A stretch of DNA of 39,032 bases from Bacteroidales bacterium UBA6401 (GCA_002438635.1 DJPX01000036.1:1-39032), one strand, 5' to 3'; positions 1 through 8,666 are shown, counted from the first letter of the stretch. The notes: generated by a model from the letters alone, not told the origin. Numbers and translations: made by a program.

Positions 1-1
1 T

Positions 2-307
2 TTAAGCAAAATAGATTTTTCAAAGTATCATGCCGATCAAATTAAAGAACCTGGTACTAAGGAAACCATTCCCTTAAAACAATATAGCAAAAAATTAAAT
101 GACAAATTGGTTTATGGAAGTATTACTATAAGATGGTATCTATGTAATAGGGCTCGAGGATATGCTGACAAGTATGATTTCGATATACATCCTTCTTTTT
201 CTCCTAAAGAAATACTTCGCAATATTGAAACTCTTCTTGGAAAGGGGAAGGCTGGTATGGGAATCCCATATTATATTTTCTTTTATGGATATAAACAAAT
301 TCAATAA
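2..307 (+). CDS. C-terminal part of a possible secreted toxin/effector (5' end outside window)
   Basis: The frame is open from the first bases of the window to a TAA at 305-307, so this is the tail of a longer protein; the TTG at 107 is probably not its start. About 101 residues are visible, with no membrane segment. The tail holds the motifs NRARGYADKYDFDIHP, then RNIETLLGKGK, then YYIFFYGYKQI, a charged and aromatic pattern that looks like a small globular C-terminal domain. I do not recognise the family with certainty. The two following genes start 3 and 542 bases after it and encode related membrane-anchored proteins, an order typical of polymorphic toxin plus immunity genes. The role as toxin is inference from context. 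The stretch is visibly more AT-rich than the housekeeping genes downstream, which fits an accessory island. Confidence 0.5.
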   Translation, partial: LSKIDFSKYHADQIKEPGTKETIPLKQYSKKLNDKLVYGSITIRWYLCNRARGYADKYDFDIHPSFSPKEILRNIETLLGKGKAGMGIPYYIFFYGYKQIQ

Positions 308-310
308 AGT

Positions 311-841
311 ATGCTCGGAATTGAATTTTTGCTATGTGGTATATTAGTAATCATATTGATTGAAAATCTTCTAGTAAAATATGATTTTTCTCGAATAGTT
401 AATTGGATTATCTATGCAATAGAGATGGTGCTTTTTATCTCTTGTGTAGCAGTAATTGGATGGCTTACACTGGCGGCTGAAGATGAAGACAGTGGTAAAT
501 TCTCACTAGGATCTGGATATTATTTTATAGATAAAGCGGATATTGATATTAAATACTCTAGTTGCGATATAAAAGGATTTACTTATGATGGCTATATTGG
601 GTATATAGAAAAAGATAACACCTATAGTACTGCACCTGAAAAATTGTTTTTTGTAGTAGAATATACTGATGAATATATCTTGGCCAAAGGTTCTGACGGT
701 AATTACACTATTATTTTAAAAAAAGATGACATGTTTTTTGATTCTCTAAACGTGGTACAATTCGATAGTATTTGTAGTGCGTATAAGATTATTCCATTGT
801 GGATAAAACAAGTGGGAAAACAATCGGCTTTTGCCTTTTAG
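311..841 (+). CDS. Small membrane-anchored protein, possible immunity protein 1
   Basis: This 176-residue protein starts 3 bases after the preceding stop, so it is probably co-transcribed and coupled with it. Two hydrophobic segments lie at about residues 2-19 and 33-55, followed by a soluble domain. The soluble part has GSGYYF, later EYTDEYILAKG and NYTIILKKD. The same order (G-x-x-YYF, EY-x3-YI-x-AKG, then a YW/YT-x-I strand) recurs in the next gene, so the two are probably diverged paralogues. Small membrane-tethered proteins with a DUF3997-like pattern are common next to Bacteroidota toxins, but the family assignment is tentative. If the upstream gene is a toxin, this would be its immunity protein. 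Confidence 0.55.
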   Translation: MLGIEFLLCGILVIILIENLLVKYDFSRIVNWIIYAIEMVLFISCVAVIGWLTLAAEDEDSGKFSLGSGYYFIDKADIDIKYSSCDIKGFTYDGYIGYIEKDNTYSTAPEKLFFVVEYTDEYILAKGSDGNYTIILKKDDMFFDSLNVVQFDSICSAYKIIPLWIKQVGKQSAFAF

Positions 842-849
842 TATTTTTT

Positions 850-1302
850 ATGTATATGGTGTCTAAGTATATAAAGGCAATAACTAACATAATTTGCAGT
901 GTATTTGTGCTTGTTCTTTTGGTCTGCGGTATAGTGTTGTTTAAAAAAGATATAATCTTTTTGGGAGGTGCTTATTATTTCAAAGGAGAGAATGTATCTA
1001 TTCTTAAATATAGGCAAAGAGGAACAAATGGGATAATGTGTTTAGAGAATTATGGCAGTATTAATAGTTGGGTAATTCATTCTAAAGTACCTTCAAATAT
1101 CATGATTAAACAAATCGAATATAATAGAAACTATATCATAGCGAAAGGGATAAGTTCCGAAAATAATATGGCGTCATATTGGGTAATTTTTAAATATAAA
1201 TTTAAAGCCTATGGACCTTTAAGTAAGTTTGAGTTTAACGAAGTTTGCTGCAAAGAACAAATAGAAATGGTACAAGTGAGAACAAAGTCGGGAATTTTAT
1301 AG
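850..1302 (+). CDS. Small membrane-anchored protein, possible immunity protein 2
   Basis: I chose the ATG at 850, 8 bases after the previous stop, over a GTG at 799 that would overlap the preceding gene; another ATG lies at 856. The product is about 150 residues with one strong transmembrane segment (ITNIICSVFVLVLLVCGIVLF region split over residues about 9-30), then a soluble domain. It repeats the features of its neighbour: GGAYYF soon after the membrane segment, then EYNRNYIIAKG and ASYWVIFKYK. Two tandem related genes after one putative toxin tail fit duplicated immunity genes or immunity to variants of a toxin. The function is inferred only from position and shape. Confidence 0.55.
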   Translation: MYMVSKYIKAITNIICSVFVLVLLVCGIVLFKKDIIFLGGAYYFKGENVSILKYRQRGTNGIMCLENYGSINSWVIHSKVPSNIMIKQIEYNRNYIIAKGISSENNMASYWVIFKYKFKAYGPLSKFEFNEVCCKEQIEMVQVRTKSGIL

Positions 1303-1348
1303 CAATATTAAAGTAATGAGATTATTCCAGCTTCTCCATTTTAAGTGT

Positions 1349-1363
1349 GTGACAAAATGTCAC
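1349..1363. promoter_or_regulatory. Perfect palindrome upstream of dnaK, probable stress operator
   Basis: GTGACA-AAA-TGTCAC is a perfect inverted repeat ending 98 bases before the dnaK start. The core TGACA-N3-TGTCA occurs again at 27616-27628, upstream of htpG. No CIRCE element is seen here. Binding by a heat-shock regulator, or use as a special -33 element, is inference. Confidence 0.65.
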
Positions 1364-1401
1364 TAATCCTTTGGTGGCACGGGTTTGGATAAAATCTTCG
1401 T

Positions 1402-1424
1402 CGTGCTCGCGGGTTGCGAGTGCG
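1402..1424 (+). other. Hairpin in the presumed dnaK leader
   Basis: CGTGCTCGC and GCGAGTGCG pair through nine positions (two as G-U in RNA) around the loop GGGTT. No T-run follows on the plus strand, so it is not a simple terminator. It lies between the palindrome and dnaK and could affect leader structure. Confidence 0.4.
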
Positions 1425-1461
1425 ATTAAAAAAAGTTTGAAATTTTAAAATTGATTATATT

Positions 1462-3357
1462 ATGGGAAAGATTATTGGTATTGACCTTGGCACAACGAAC
1501 TCTTGTGTCGCAGTAATGGAAGGTAATCAACCTACCGTTATAGTAAATAGTGAAGGACATCGTACTACTCCTTCAGTTGTTGCATTCACCGAAAGTGGTG
1601 AGCGTAAAGTTGGTGATGCTGCAAAGCGTCAGGCAGTTACTAATCCTAAGAACACTGTATTCTCTATCAAGAGATTTATGGGTGAGACTTATGATCAGGT
1701 TATAAATGAAGTTAATCGTGTTCCTTACACGGTAGTGCGCGGAGAGAATAATACTCCACGTGTGGAGATTAACGGAAAGCAATATTCTCCTCAGGAGATT
1801 TCAGCTATCATTCTTCAAAAGATGAAGAAAACAGCAGAAGATTACCTTCGTCAGGAAGTTACAGAAGCTGTAATTACCGTTCCGGCTTATTTTTCAGACT
1901 CTCAGCGTCAAGCAACCAAAGAGGCAGGTAAGATCGCAGGTTTGGATGTGAAACGTATTATAAACGAACCTACCGCTGCTGCTCTTGCGTATGGACTTGA
2001 TAAGAAGAGTAAGAACATGAAAGTCGCAGTGTATGACCTCGGTGGTGGTACATTCGATATCTCAATATTGGAGTTGGGTGATGGTGTATTTGAAGTAAAG
2101 TCGACGAATGGTGATACACACCTTGGAGGCGATGATTTCGATCACGCTATCATAGAATGGTTGGCTTCAGAATTTGCATCAGAGAATGGTGGAATGGATC
2201 TTAGAAAAGACCCTATGGCACTTCAAAGACTTAAGGAAGCTGCCGAAAAAGCTAAGATAGAACTCTCAAGTCAGTCTTCTTCAGAGATTAATCTTCCTTA
2301 TATCACAGCCGTGGATGGTATGCCTAAACACTTGGTAAAGACTCTTACCCGTGCTAAATTCGAGGCTTTGTGTGATGATTTGTTCCGCAGAAGTATTGAA
2401 CCATGCCGCAAGGCTCTTGCAGATGCTAAACTTAGCGCTTCACAGATCGATGAGGTCATCCTCGTAGGTGGTTCTACCCGTATTCCTAAAGTTCAGGAAC
2501 TTGTTAAAGAGTTCTTCGGTAAAGAGCCTAATAAGAGCGTTAACCCAGATGAAGTGGTCGCTATAGGTGCAGCAATACAGGGTGGTGTGCTTGCCGGTGA
2601 TGTTAAAGATGTGCTTTTGCTTGATGTTACTCCGCTTTCATTAGGTATTGAGACTTTGGGTGGTGTGATGACTAAAATTATAGAGTCTAATACTACTATT
2701 CCTATTCACAAGGAGCAAGTATTCTCGACAGCCGCAGATAACCAGCCATCCGTAGAAATACGTGTTCTGCAAGGTGAGCGTCCTATGGCAAAGGATAATA
2801 AGCAGATAGGTGTGTTCCATCTTGATGGTATAGCTCCTGCGCCACGTGGAATACCTCAAATTGAAGTATCTTTCGATATTGATACAAATGGTATCTTGTC
2901 TGTATCTGCAAAAGATAAGGCTACTGGTAAAGAGCAAAAGATTCGTATCGAGGCATCTTCAGGACTAACAGATGCTGAAATTCAGAGGATGCGTGATGAG
3001 GCCAAGGCTAATGAGGCTGCTGACCAGGCTGAGAAGGAACGTGTTGACAAGATTAACAATGCTGATGCTTTGTGCTTCCAGGTAGAGAAATTCTTAAGAG
3101 AGAATGGCGACAAGGTTCCTGCTGATAAGAAGAGTGCACTTGAGACTCCGCTTAACGCCCTTAAAGAGGCAGTCAAGGCTCAGAATGTTGCTGATATAGA
3201 CAGACTTACTGAGGAACTTAATAAAGTTATGAGTGAGGTTTACTCTTCTATGTCCGGCCAAGGTGGAGCGCAAGGTCCACAAGGCCCGCAAGAAGGTCCA
3301 CAGGGTGGTCCTGATTATGGTCCACAAGGCGGAAACGAAGGTCCAGATGAGCAATAA
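1462..3357 (+). CDS. dnaK: Chaperone DnaK (Hsp70)
   Basis: DnaK is the cytoplasmic Hsp70 chaperone that folds and protects proteins with DnaJ and GrpE, using ATP. The 631-residue product opens with the ATPase signature IGIDLGTTNSC (residues 5-15). It also has VYDLGGGTFDIS at about residue 189 and VGGSTRIPKVQ at about 335, followed by the substrate-binding domain and a helical lid. The length is normal. The extreme C-terminus is unusual: GPQG-type repeats and the ending GPDEQ, without the acidic EEV-type tail seen in many DnaK proteins. dnaJ and grpE are not adjacent. The gene stands alone, with a palindrome shared with htpG upstream and a strong terminator downstream, so it is probably a monocistronic stress gene. 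Confidence 0.97.
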   Translation: MGKIIGIDLGTTNSCVAVMEGNQPTVIVNSEGHRTTPSVVAFTESGERKVGDAAKRQAVTNPKNTVFSIKRFMGETYDQVINEVNRVPYTVVRGENNTPRVEINGKQYSPQEISAIILQKMKKTAEDYLRQEVTEAVITVPAYFSDSQRQATKEAGKIAGLDVKRIINEPTAAALAYGLDKKSKNMKVAVYDLGGGTFDISILELGDGVFEVKSTNGDTHLGGDDFDHAIIEWLASEFASENGGMDLRKDPMALQRLKEAAEKAKIELSSQSSSEINLPYITAVDGMPKHLVKTLTRAKFEALCDDLFRRSIEPCRKALADAKLSASQIDEVILVGGSTRIPKVQELVKEFFGKEPNKSVNPDEVVAIGAAIQGGVLAGDVKDVLLLDVTPLSLGIETLGGVMTKIIESNTTIPIHKEQVFSTAADNQPSVEIRVLQGERPMAKDNKQIGVFHLDGIAPAPRGIPQIEVSFDIDTNGILSVSAKDKATGKEQKIRIEASSGLTDAEIQRMRDEAKANEAADQAEKERVDKINNADALCFQVEKFLRENGDKVPADKKSALETPLNALKEAVKAQNVADIDRLTEELNKVMSEVYSSMSGQGGAQGPQGPQEGPQGGPDYGPQGGNEGPDEQ

Positions 3358-3380
3358 TCGGTATGCCCATATTAATTAGG

Positions 3381-3417
3381 TGGTCGGTCACATTAAAAGT
3401 GGCCGACCATTTTTTTT
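3381..3417 (+). terminator. Rho-independent terminator of dnaK
   Basis: TGGTCGGTCAC and GTGGCCGACCA form an 11-bp stem (one G-U) around the loop ATTAAAA, followed by eight T. It begins 23 bases after the dnaK stop. Confidence 0.93.
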
Positions 3418-3439
3418 AGAAGCATTTTAAAACGGCTTC

Positions 3440-3475
3440 TTTGTATGGCTTTCAAATGAAAAATCATTAACTTTG
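3440..3475 (+). promoter_or_regulatory. Candidate promoter of the glycogen locus
   Basis: TAACTTTG at 3468-3475 matches the Bacteroidota -7 box TAnnTTTG. TTTG at 3440 is a possible -33 box, but the spacer of 24 is longer than usual. The ATG at 3481 lies so close that the message would be nearly leaderless. Confidence 0.5.
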
Positions 3476-3480
3476 GAAGT

Positions 3481-5421
3481 ATGAAAAAGATATATGAGTC
3501 AGACCCTTGGCTTGAGCCATGGAAAGATGCCATAGAAAAAAGGCATAGACATATTTTAGATGTGTGGAGCCGCCATAGCGAGGCCAATTCTCATCTTTAT
3601 TACGGACTTCATAAGACAGAAGACGGATGGGTCATACGAGAATGGGCCCCCAATGCCAATATGATTTATCTTATAGGGGAATGCAATAATTGGAAAAGAG
3701 TCCGTTCATATGCTTTTTCTCCTATTGGCAATGGAAATTGGGAGTTAAAACTTCCGGATTTCTTTCTGCATCACGGCGAACTTTATAAATTATGGATAGA
3801 GTGGTCTGGAGGTGGGGCGGAAAGACTGCCTGCCTATGTAACCCGTGCAGTCCAGGACCCATATACTAAGGTGTTTAGCGCCCAAGTGTGGGACCCACCT
3901 GTTTCCTATATATGGAAAAACGAATTCAAAAGATCCCAAGAGGCCCCATTTATATACGAGTGCCATATCGGAATGTGCTCTGAAGAGGAAAAGGTGGCAT
4001 CTTTTGATGATTTTCGCACAATAGTGCTCCCTAGGGTAAAAAGGCTTGGATATAATACCATTCAGATAATGGCTTTACAAGAACATCCATATTATGGTAG
4101 TTTTGGATATCAAGTGTCAAACTTTTTTGCCTTGAGCAGTCGTTTTGGAACACCAGAAGAATTCAAGCACTTAGTGGATGAGGCGCACGCTATGGGAATA
4201 GCCGTAATAATGGATATTGTTCACTCCCATAGTGTAAGTAATGAAGCAGAGGGACTTAGCCGTTTCGATGGGCGTGACGATCTATATTTTTACAAGGGCG
4301 CGGCAGGTTATCATCCAGCGTGGGGATCAAGGTGTTTTGACTATGGGAAAGACGAGGTTATAAACTTTCTTTTAAGTAACTGTAAATATTGGCTTGAGGA
4401 ATATCATTTGGACGGATTTCGTTTTGATGGCGTTACCTCGATGATGTATTGGGATCACGGATTGGGCACTGACTTTGGAAATTACGAACTTTATTTCAAT
4501 AGCGGGGTCGATGAGAATGCCGTAGCATATTTAGGATGTGCGAATATACTTATTCATAAACTTCGCCCAGATGCCATTACTATAGCAGAAGATGTTAGTG
4601 GTATGGCTGGCCTTGCCGCACCTTTGGATTGCGATGGCGTAGGCTTTGATTACAGAATGGCAATGGGCGTGGCAGATCATTGGATAAAATGGATAAAGGA
4701 ACGCTCTGACCAGCAGTGGTCAATGGGTGAAATGTGGTGGGAGTTAACTCGAAAGCGAGAGGATGAGAAAACGATAAGCTATGCAGAGTGTCACGATCAA
4801 GCTATGGTGGGGGATAAGACCATTGCATTTAGACTTATGGATAAGGAAATGTATTATTCTATGAATAAGTCGAGTACGAATCTAATTATAGATCGTGGAA
4901 TTGCACTTCATAAAATGATAAGGCTACTGACAGCAGCTACTGCAGGCAATGGTTATTTAACATTTATGGGTAACGAATTTGGCCATCCGGAGTGGATAGA
5001 TTTTCCTCGTGAAGGAAATGGCTGGTCATTTAAGTATGCCCGCAGGCAGTGGTCTCTTGCCGATAATCCTCTTTTAAGATATGGAGGGTTAGAAGCTTTT
5101 GATGGTGAATTTGTAAAGTTTTTTCGCAAGTATAAAATACTGGAGGCTCCACCAGAGCTGTTGCGCTCGGATGAAGAAAAAAAAGTGTTGATTTTGCGCC
5201 GTCAAAATGTTATATTTGCGTTCAATTTTTCACCGTCGGAATCGTATGAAAATTACGCTTTTGAAACTTCAGATGGAGAGTATAAAATGCAATTCGATTC
5301 TGATGCTGCCGAGTTCGGCGGATTTGGCCGGCTCCAGGCGGGAGAAAGACACATAACGATTAATCATATGCTCAGGCTTTATCTGCCTTGCAGATGTGCC
5401 GAAGTGCTTATAAAATTATAG
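3481..5421 (+). CDS. glgB: 1,4-alpha-glucan branching enzyme (GH13)
   Basis: The branching enzyme cuts alpha-1,4 chains and rejoins them by alpha-1,6 bonds to build glycogen in the cytoplasm. The 646-residue protein has an N-terminal CBM48-like region (residues about 25-110, with WVIREWAPNAN), then the GH13 barrel. Catalytic residues are visible: nucleophile D316 in DGFRFDGV, acid/base E370 in TIAEDVSG, and D439 in AECHDQ. The motif GNEFGHPEWIDFPREGN near residue 500 is typical of GlgB, in the group that includes eukaryotic branching enzymes. The debranching gene starts 5 bases downstream. It is unusual mainly in being clustered with the debranching and phosphorylase genes. Confidence 0.95.
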   Translation: MKKIYESDPWLEPWKDAIEKRHRHILDVWSRHSEANSHLYYGLHKTEDGWVIREWAPNANMIYLIGECNNWKRVRSYAFSPIGNGNWELKLPDFFLHHGELYKLWIEWSGGGAERLPAYVTRAVQDPYTKVFSAQVWDPPVSYIWKNEFKRSQEAPFIYECHIGMCSEEEKVASFDDFRTIVLPRVKRLGYNTIQIMALQEHPYYGSFGYQVSNFFALSSRFGTPEEFKHLVDEAHAMGIAVIMDIVHSHSVSNEAEGLSRFDGRDDLYFYKGAAGYHPAWGSRCFDYGKDEVINFLLSNCKYWLEEYHLDGFRFDGVTSMMYWDHGLGTDFGNYELYFNSGVDENAVAYLGCANILIHKLRPDAITIAEDVSGMAGLAAPLDCDGVGFDYRMAMGVADHWIKWIKERSDQQWSMGEMWWELTRKREDEKTISYAECHDQAMVGDKTIAFRLMDKEMYYSMNKSSTNLIIDRGIALHKMIRLLTAATAGNGYLTFMGNEFGHPEWIDFPREGNGWSFKYARRQWSLADNPLLRYGGLEAFDGEFVKFFRKYKILEAPPELLRSDEEKKVLILRRQNVIFAFNFSPSESYENYAFETSDGEYKMQFDSDAAEFGGFGRLQAGERHITINHMLRLYLPCRCAEVLIKL

Positions 5422-5426
5422 TTTTT

Positions 5427-7364
5427 ATGGCTTTTTTGAAATTTAACAAAGCTGAGCTTGTGAATCTTTCTTACTCATTGAGAAGGGAGATTATTTGTGC
5501 GAACAAGACTGGAGCTTATTGTAATACGACAATAGTTACTTGCAATACGCGTAGGTATCACGGCCTGCTTGCTTTGACGCTGGACCGTTTCGGTGGGGAC
5601 AGGTTTTTAATGCTCTCATCGCTTGACGAGTCTATTATAGTGGAGGGGAAGCAGTTTAATCTCGGAATACATTGTTATGGCGACATTTATGACCCTAGAG
5701 GGCATAAATATGTAGTGGATTTCGAAGCGGACCCTATAACTAGAATCACTTACAAGATAGGAGATATAGTTATAAGGAAGAGCCTGTTACTTTGTCCTGA
5801 TACTGACAGGTTATATGTTAAATATGAATTATTGGAAGGGCCATCACATGTCAGCATAAGATTAAGACCGCTTCTTGCTTTTAGAAACATCCACGATCTT
5901 ACTCATGCTAACGATGTAGCGTCTTCTGCTTCTCAAGTTTGTCCTGGTGGACGCAGTTTCAGGCTGTATGAGTCCTATCCTGATCTATATATACAACTTT
6001 CCGATTCTAAGGAGAAGTTCGTAGAGGAGCCGTATTGGTATTATGGAGTAACTTATTCGGATGAATACAGAAGGGGGTTTGATTGCAAGGAAGACCTTTT
6101 GAGTCCAGGATATTTTGAACTTACACTTAGAAAAGGACGTAGTTTTATAGTCGGCGTTTCAAAGGCAGAGGCTGACCCTAAGACATTTGCATCCGAATTT
6201 CGAACTTTGGCTAGGCAGGCAGGGAAGATTTCCAATGCACATCAGCAGCTTTTGCATTGCGCCGATACTCTTATAACGCATCATAATGACAGATTGAAGA
6301 TAGAGGCTGGATATTCGTGGCTGTATGCCGGACTGCTACGCGAAACACTTTTGTCTCTAACCGGACTCACTTTGTGTGCTGGTAAGCCAGAAGAATTCGA
6401 ACAGATTCTGGATAATCTAATAGACGATAATTATCAAAGACTTACATCTCGTACTACACAAGTAGAGGCACCATTGTATATGGCGGTGGCATTGCAGCAA
6501 TACATAGAGCACGGCGCCGATCCGAAAAAGGTATGGAAAAAATATGGTAAGATAATAAAGGCCATATTGGAAAGTTATTTGCCTGGAGTTCGCAAAGAGG
6601 TGTCTATGCATCCTAATGGCTTACTTTGGGCACAAATGGATGGCGTAGCGCTTTCATGGATGAATGCGTATATAGATGGGCGAGCAGTAACAGAACGTGC
6701 GGGCTATCAAGTGGAAACTAATGCATTTTGGTATAATGCAATACGCTTCGCTATAGAGATGGAACAGTCTAAAGGTATGTATGCAGATAAGGAATTTCTC
6801 GACAAATGGACTAAAATTTCTGCTCTGGTAAAAGATAATTATACTCGCGTGTTCTTTAATGAGCAATTAGGGTATCTTGCTGATTATGTGGATAATGAAG
6901 GCCAGAATATGGATGTTCGTCCTAATCAATTGTACGCTATATGGGTGCAATATTCTCCTGTGGAGGAGGAATTGGCCCCTATGATATTGCGCGTTATAGA
7001 CAGAGAGTTGGTAACAGCAAGGGGATTGCGCACACTTTCTCCTAGAGACATAAAGTATCGTGGTGTATATGAGGGGTCTCAACTTGATAGGGATATGGCA
7101 TACCATCAAGGTAGTACTAGGCCTTTCTTGCTGGCTCCTTATGTGGAGACTAGTTTTAGAATAAAAGGGCCGGCGTTTTGGAAGAGAGCTGAGTGGCTTG
7201 TGGAAGGTTTCTATGAGGATCTGAATAAGCACGGAGTAGGAGCATTTGCGGAATTGTATGACGGGGACCCTCCATTTGAACCTCACGGAGCTATTTCTTC
7301 GGCACTTAGTACATCTGCACTTTTGGTTGTGGATGAATTGTTGGAAAAATATAAGGAGGCATAG
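5427..7364 (+). CDS. Glycogen debranching enzyme, archaeal/bacterial GDE type (amylo-alpha-1,6-glucosidase)
   Basis: It removes alpha-1,6 branch glucose left after phosphorolysis or hydrolysis of glycogen. I start at the ATG at 5427, 5 bases after the glgB stop; a longer frame from 5388 would overlap glgB and adds an unlikely stretch. The 645-residue product has the GDE N-terminal signature NTRRYHGLL (residues 40-48). It also has an (alpha/alpha)6-type C-terminal domain with VETNAFWYNAIRFA and YHQGSTRPFLLAPYVE (from residue 559). Where many family members have GRDT/RDT, this one reads RET (R305-E306). No transporter or signal peptide is present, so it acts in the cytoplasm beside GlgB, the GT4 enzyme and GlgP. 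Confidence 0.92.
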   Translation: MAFLKFNKAELVNLSYSLRREIICANKTGAYCNTTIVTCNTRRYHGLLALTLDRFGGDRFLMLSSLDESIIVEGKQFNLGIHCYGDIYDPRGHKYVVDFEADPITRITYKIGDIVIRKSLLLCPDTDRLYVKYELLEGPSHVSIRLRPLLAFRNIHDLTHANDVASSASQVCPGGRSFRLYESYPDLYIQLSDSKEKFVEEPYWYYGVTYSDEYRRGFDCKEDLLSPGYFELTLRKGRSFIVGVSKAEADPKTFASEFRTLARQAGKISNAHQQLLHCADTLITHHNDRLKIEAGYSWLYAGLLRETLLSLTGLTLCAGKPEEFEQILDNLIDDNYQRLTSRTTQVEAPLYMAVALQQYIEHGADPKKVWKKYGKIIKAILESYLPGVRKEVSMHPNGLLWAQMDGVALSWMNAYIDGRAVTERAGYQVETNAFWYNAIRFAIEMEQSKGMYADKEFLDKWTKISALVKDNYTRVFFNEQLGYLADYVDNEGQNMDVRPNQLYAIWVQYSPVEEELAPMILRVIDRELVTARGLRTLSPRDIKYRGVYEGSQLDRDMAYHQGSTRPFLLAPYVETSFRIKGPAFWKRAEWLVEGFYEDLNKHGVGAFAELYDGDPPFEPHGAISSALSTSALLVVDELLEKYKEA

Positions 7365-7369
7365 GAAAT

Positions 7370-8659
7370 ATGAGAGTTTTGATGTTTGGTTGGGAGTTCC
7401 CTCCGCATATAGCTGGTGGTTTAGGCACTGCTTGTAAGGGAATTGTAGAAGGTCTAGCACATAATGGGGTTCAGACTTTATTCGTTATGCCGTCCGCAAG
7501 TGGTGATGAGGATCAAAGTTGTACGACTATACTTAATGCTAGTGATGTTGCCGTTCAGAATGTAAGTTCTACGGTTGACGAGTTTATTGATAAGGTTAAA
7601 TTTATTCACGTAGACTCTTCACTTGTTCCTTATGTAGATCCTGAGGATTATTTTGAAGCCATAGAAAGAATGAAAAAGTCTCATACTCTTGAGACAACGA
7701 TAGGGTTTGGTCAGAAATTTAAATTTTCAGGAAAGTATGGTGCTAACCTTATGGAAGAAGTAAGTCGTTATGCTCAGGTGGGTGGCACTATAGCTATGCA
7801 GCATAAGGATGAATTCGATGTCATTCATGCCCATGATTGGCTTACTTATCTTGCAGGAATAGCTGCAAAGGAACTTACTGGCAAACCTCTTGTCGTACAC
7901 GTTCACGCTACTTCTTTTGATAGAGGCACAGATGATATGGTCGATTCCAGAGTCTATGCTATAGAAAAGCGAGGTATGGAAATGGCAGATAAGGTGGTGG
8001 CTGTTTCAGAACTTACCAGGAATATAGTAATCAATAAATATGGTATAGATCCTTCTAAGGTGGTGGCCATTCATAATGCGGTGGATTTTAGTGGTAGGGA
8101 GGATATGACAGTAGAAAGAGGAGTAAAGGATAAAGTGGTTACTTTTTTAGGACGTATCACTTACCAGAAGGGCCCGGAATATTTTATAGATGCCGCAGCA
8201 AAAGTACTTAAACGTACCAAAGGGGTACGCTTCGTTATGGCGGGGAGTGGTGATATGATGACAAGGGCTATAAAACAAGTGGCGAGATTGGGCATATCCG
8301 ATAGGTTCCATTTTACGGGATTTTTGAGAGGTGCTGATGTGCAGAAGATGTTTGCTTTGAGCGATGTCTATGTCATGCCTTCAGTAAGTGAACCTTTTGG
8401 AATATCACCATTGGAGGCTATGCGCTCGAATGTGCCGAGTATCATTTCTTATCAAAGTGGTGCTGCGGAGGTGCTGAAATATGCATTTAAGGTTGACTTT
8501 TGGGATGTTGATGCAATGGCTGATGACATATATGCTCTCTTGAATTATCCTGCACTTTCCCGTTTTGCTACAGAACACGGACGGGAAGAGGTGGATGCCT
8601 TGAAGTGGGATCATGCGGCAGCAAAGTTGAAAGATATTTATGAACAAATAATTAAATAA
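7370..8659 (+). CDS. GT4-family glycosyltransferase, probable glycogen synthase
   Basis: This 429-residue protein has a GT-B fold. The N-terminal domain has the glycogen/starch-synthase-like MFGWEFPPHIAGGLG and, later, VIHAHDW and VHVHATSFDRG. The C-terminal domain has FLGRITYQKGPEYFI and the retaining-transferase E-x7-E motif EPFGISPLE (E341 and E349). It starts 5 bases after the debranching stop and ends 7 bases before the GH57 gene, so these are one transcription unit. In Bacteroidota this gene normally sits between the debranching enzyme and the GH57 gene and is thought to elongate alpha-1,4-glucan. Whether the donor is UDP- or ADP-glucose cannot be read from the sequence; no glgC is in the window. 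Confidence 0.88.
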   Translation: MRVLMFGWEFPPHIAGGLGTACKGIVEGLAHNGVQTLFVMPSASGDEDQSCTTILNASDVAVQNVSSTVDEFIDKVKFIHVDSSLVPYVDPEDYFEAIERMKKSHTLETTIGFGQKFKFSGKYGANLMEEVSRYAQVGGTIAMQHKDEFDVIHAHDWLTYLAGIAAKELTGKPLVVHVHATSFDRGTDDMVDSRVYAIEKRGMEMADKVVAVSELTRNIVINKYGIDPSKVVAIHNAVDFSGREDMTVERGVKDKVVTFLGRITYQKGPEYFIDAAAKVLKRTKGVRFVMAGSGDMMTRAIKQVARLGISDRFHFTGFLRGADVQKMFALSDVYVMPSVSEPFGISPLEAMRSNVPSIISYQSGAAEVLKYAFKVDFWDVDAMADDIYALLNYPALSRFATEHGREEVDALKWDHAAAKLKDIYEQIIK

Positions 8660-8666
8660 TATAGTT

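Noticed and set aside
799..849. GTG start at 799 for the second small membrane protein
   Set aside because: It overlaps the previous gene by 43 bases; the ATG at 850 fits spacing and membrane topology.
6867..7460. 197-codon minus-strand frame across the debranching enzyme and GT4 genes
   Set aside because: It is antisense to two well-supported genes and has cysteine-, arginine- and serine-rich shadow composition.
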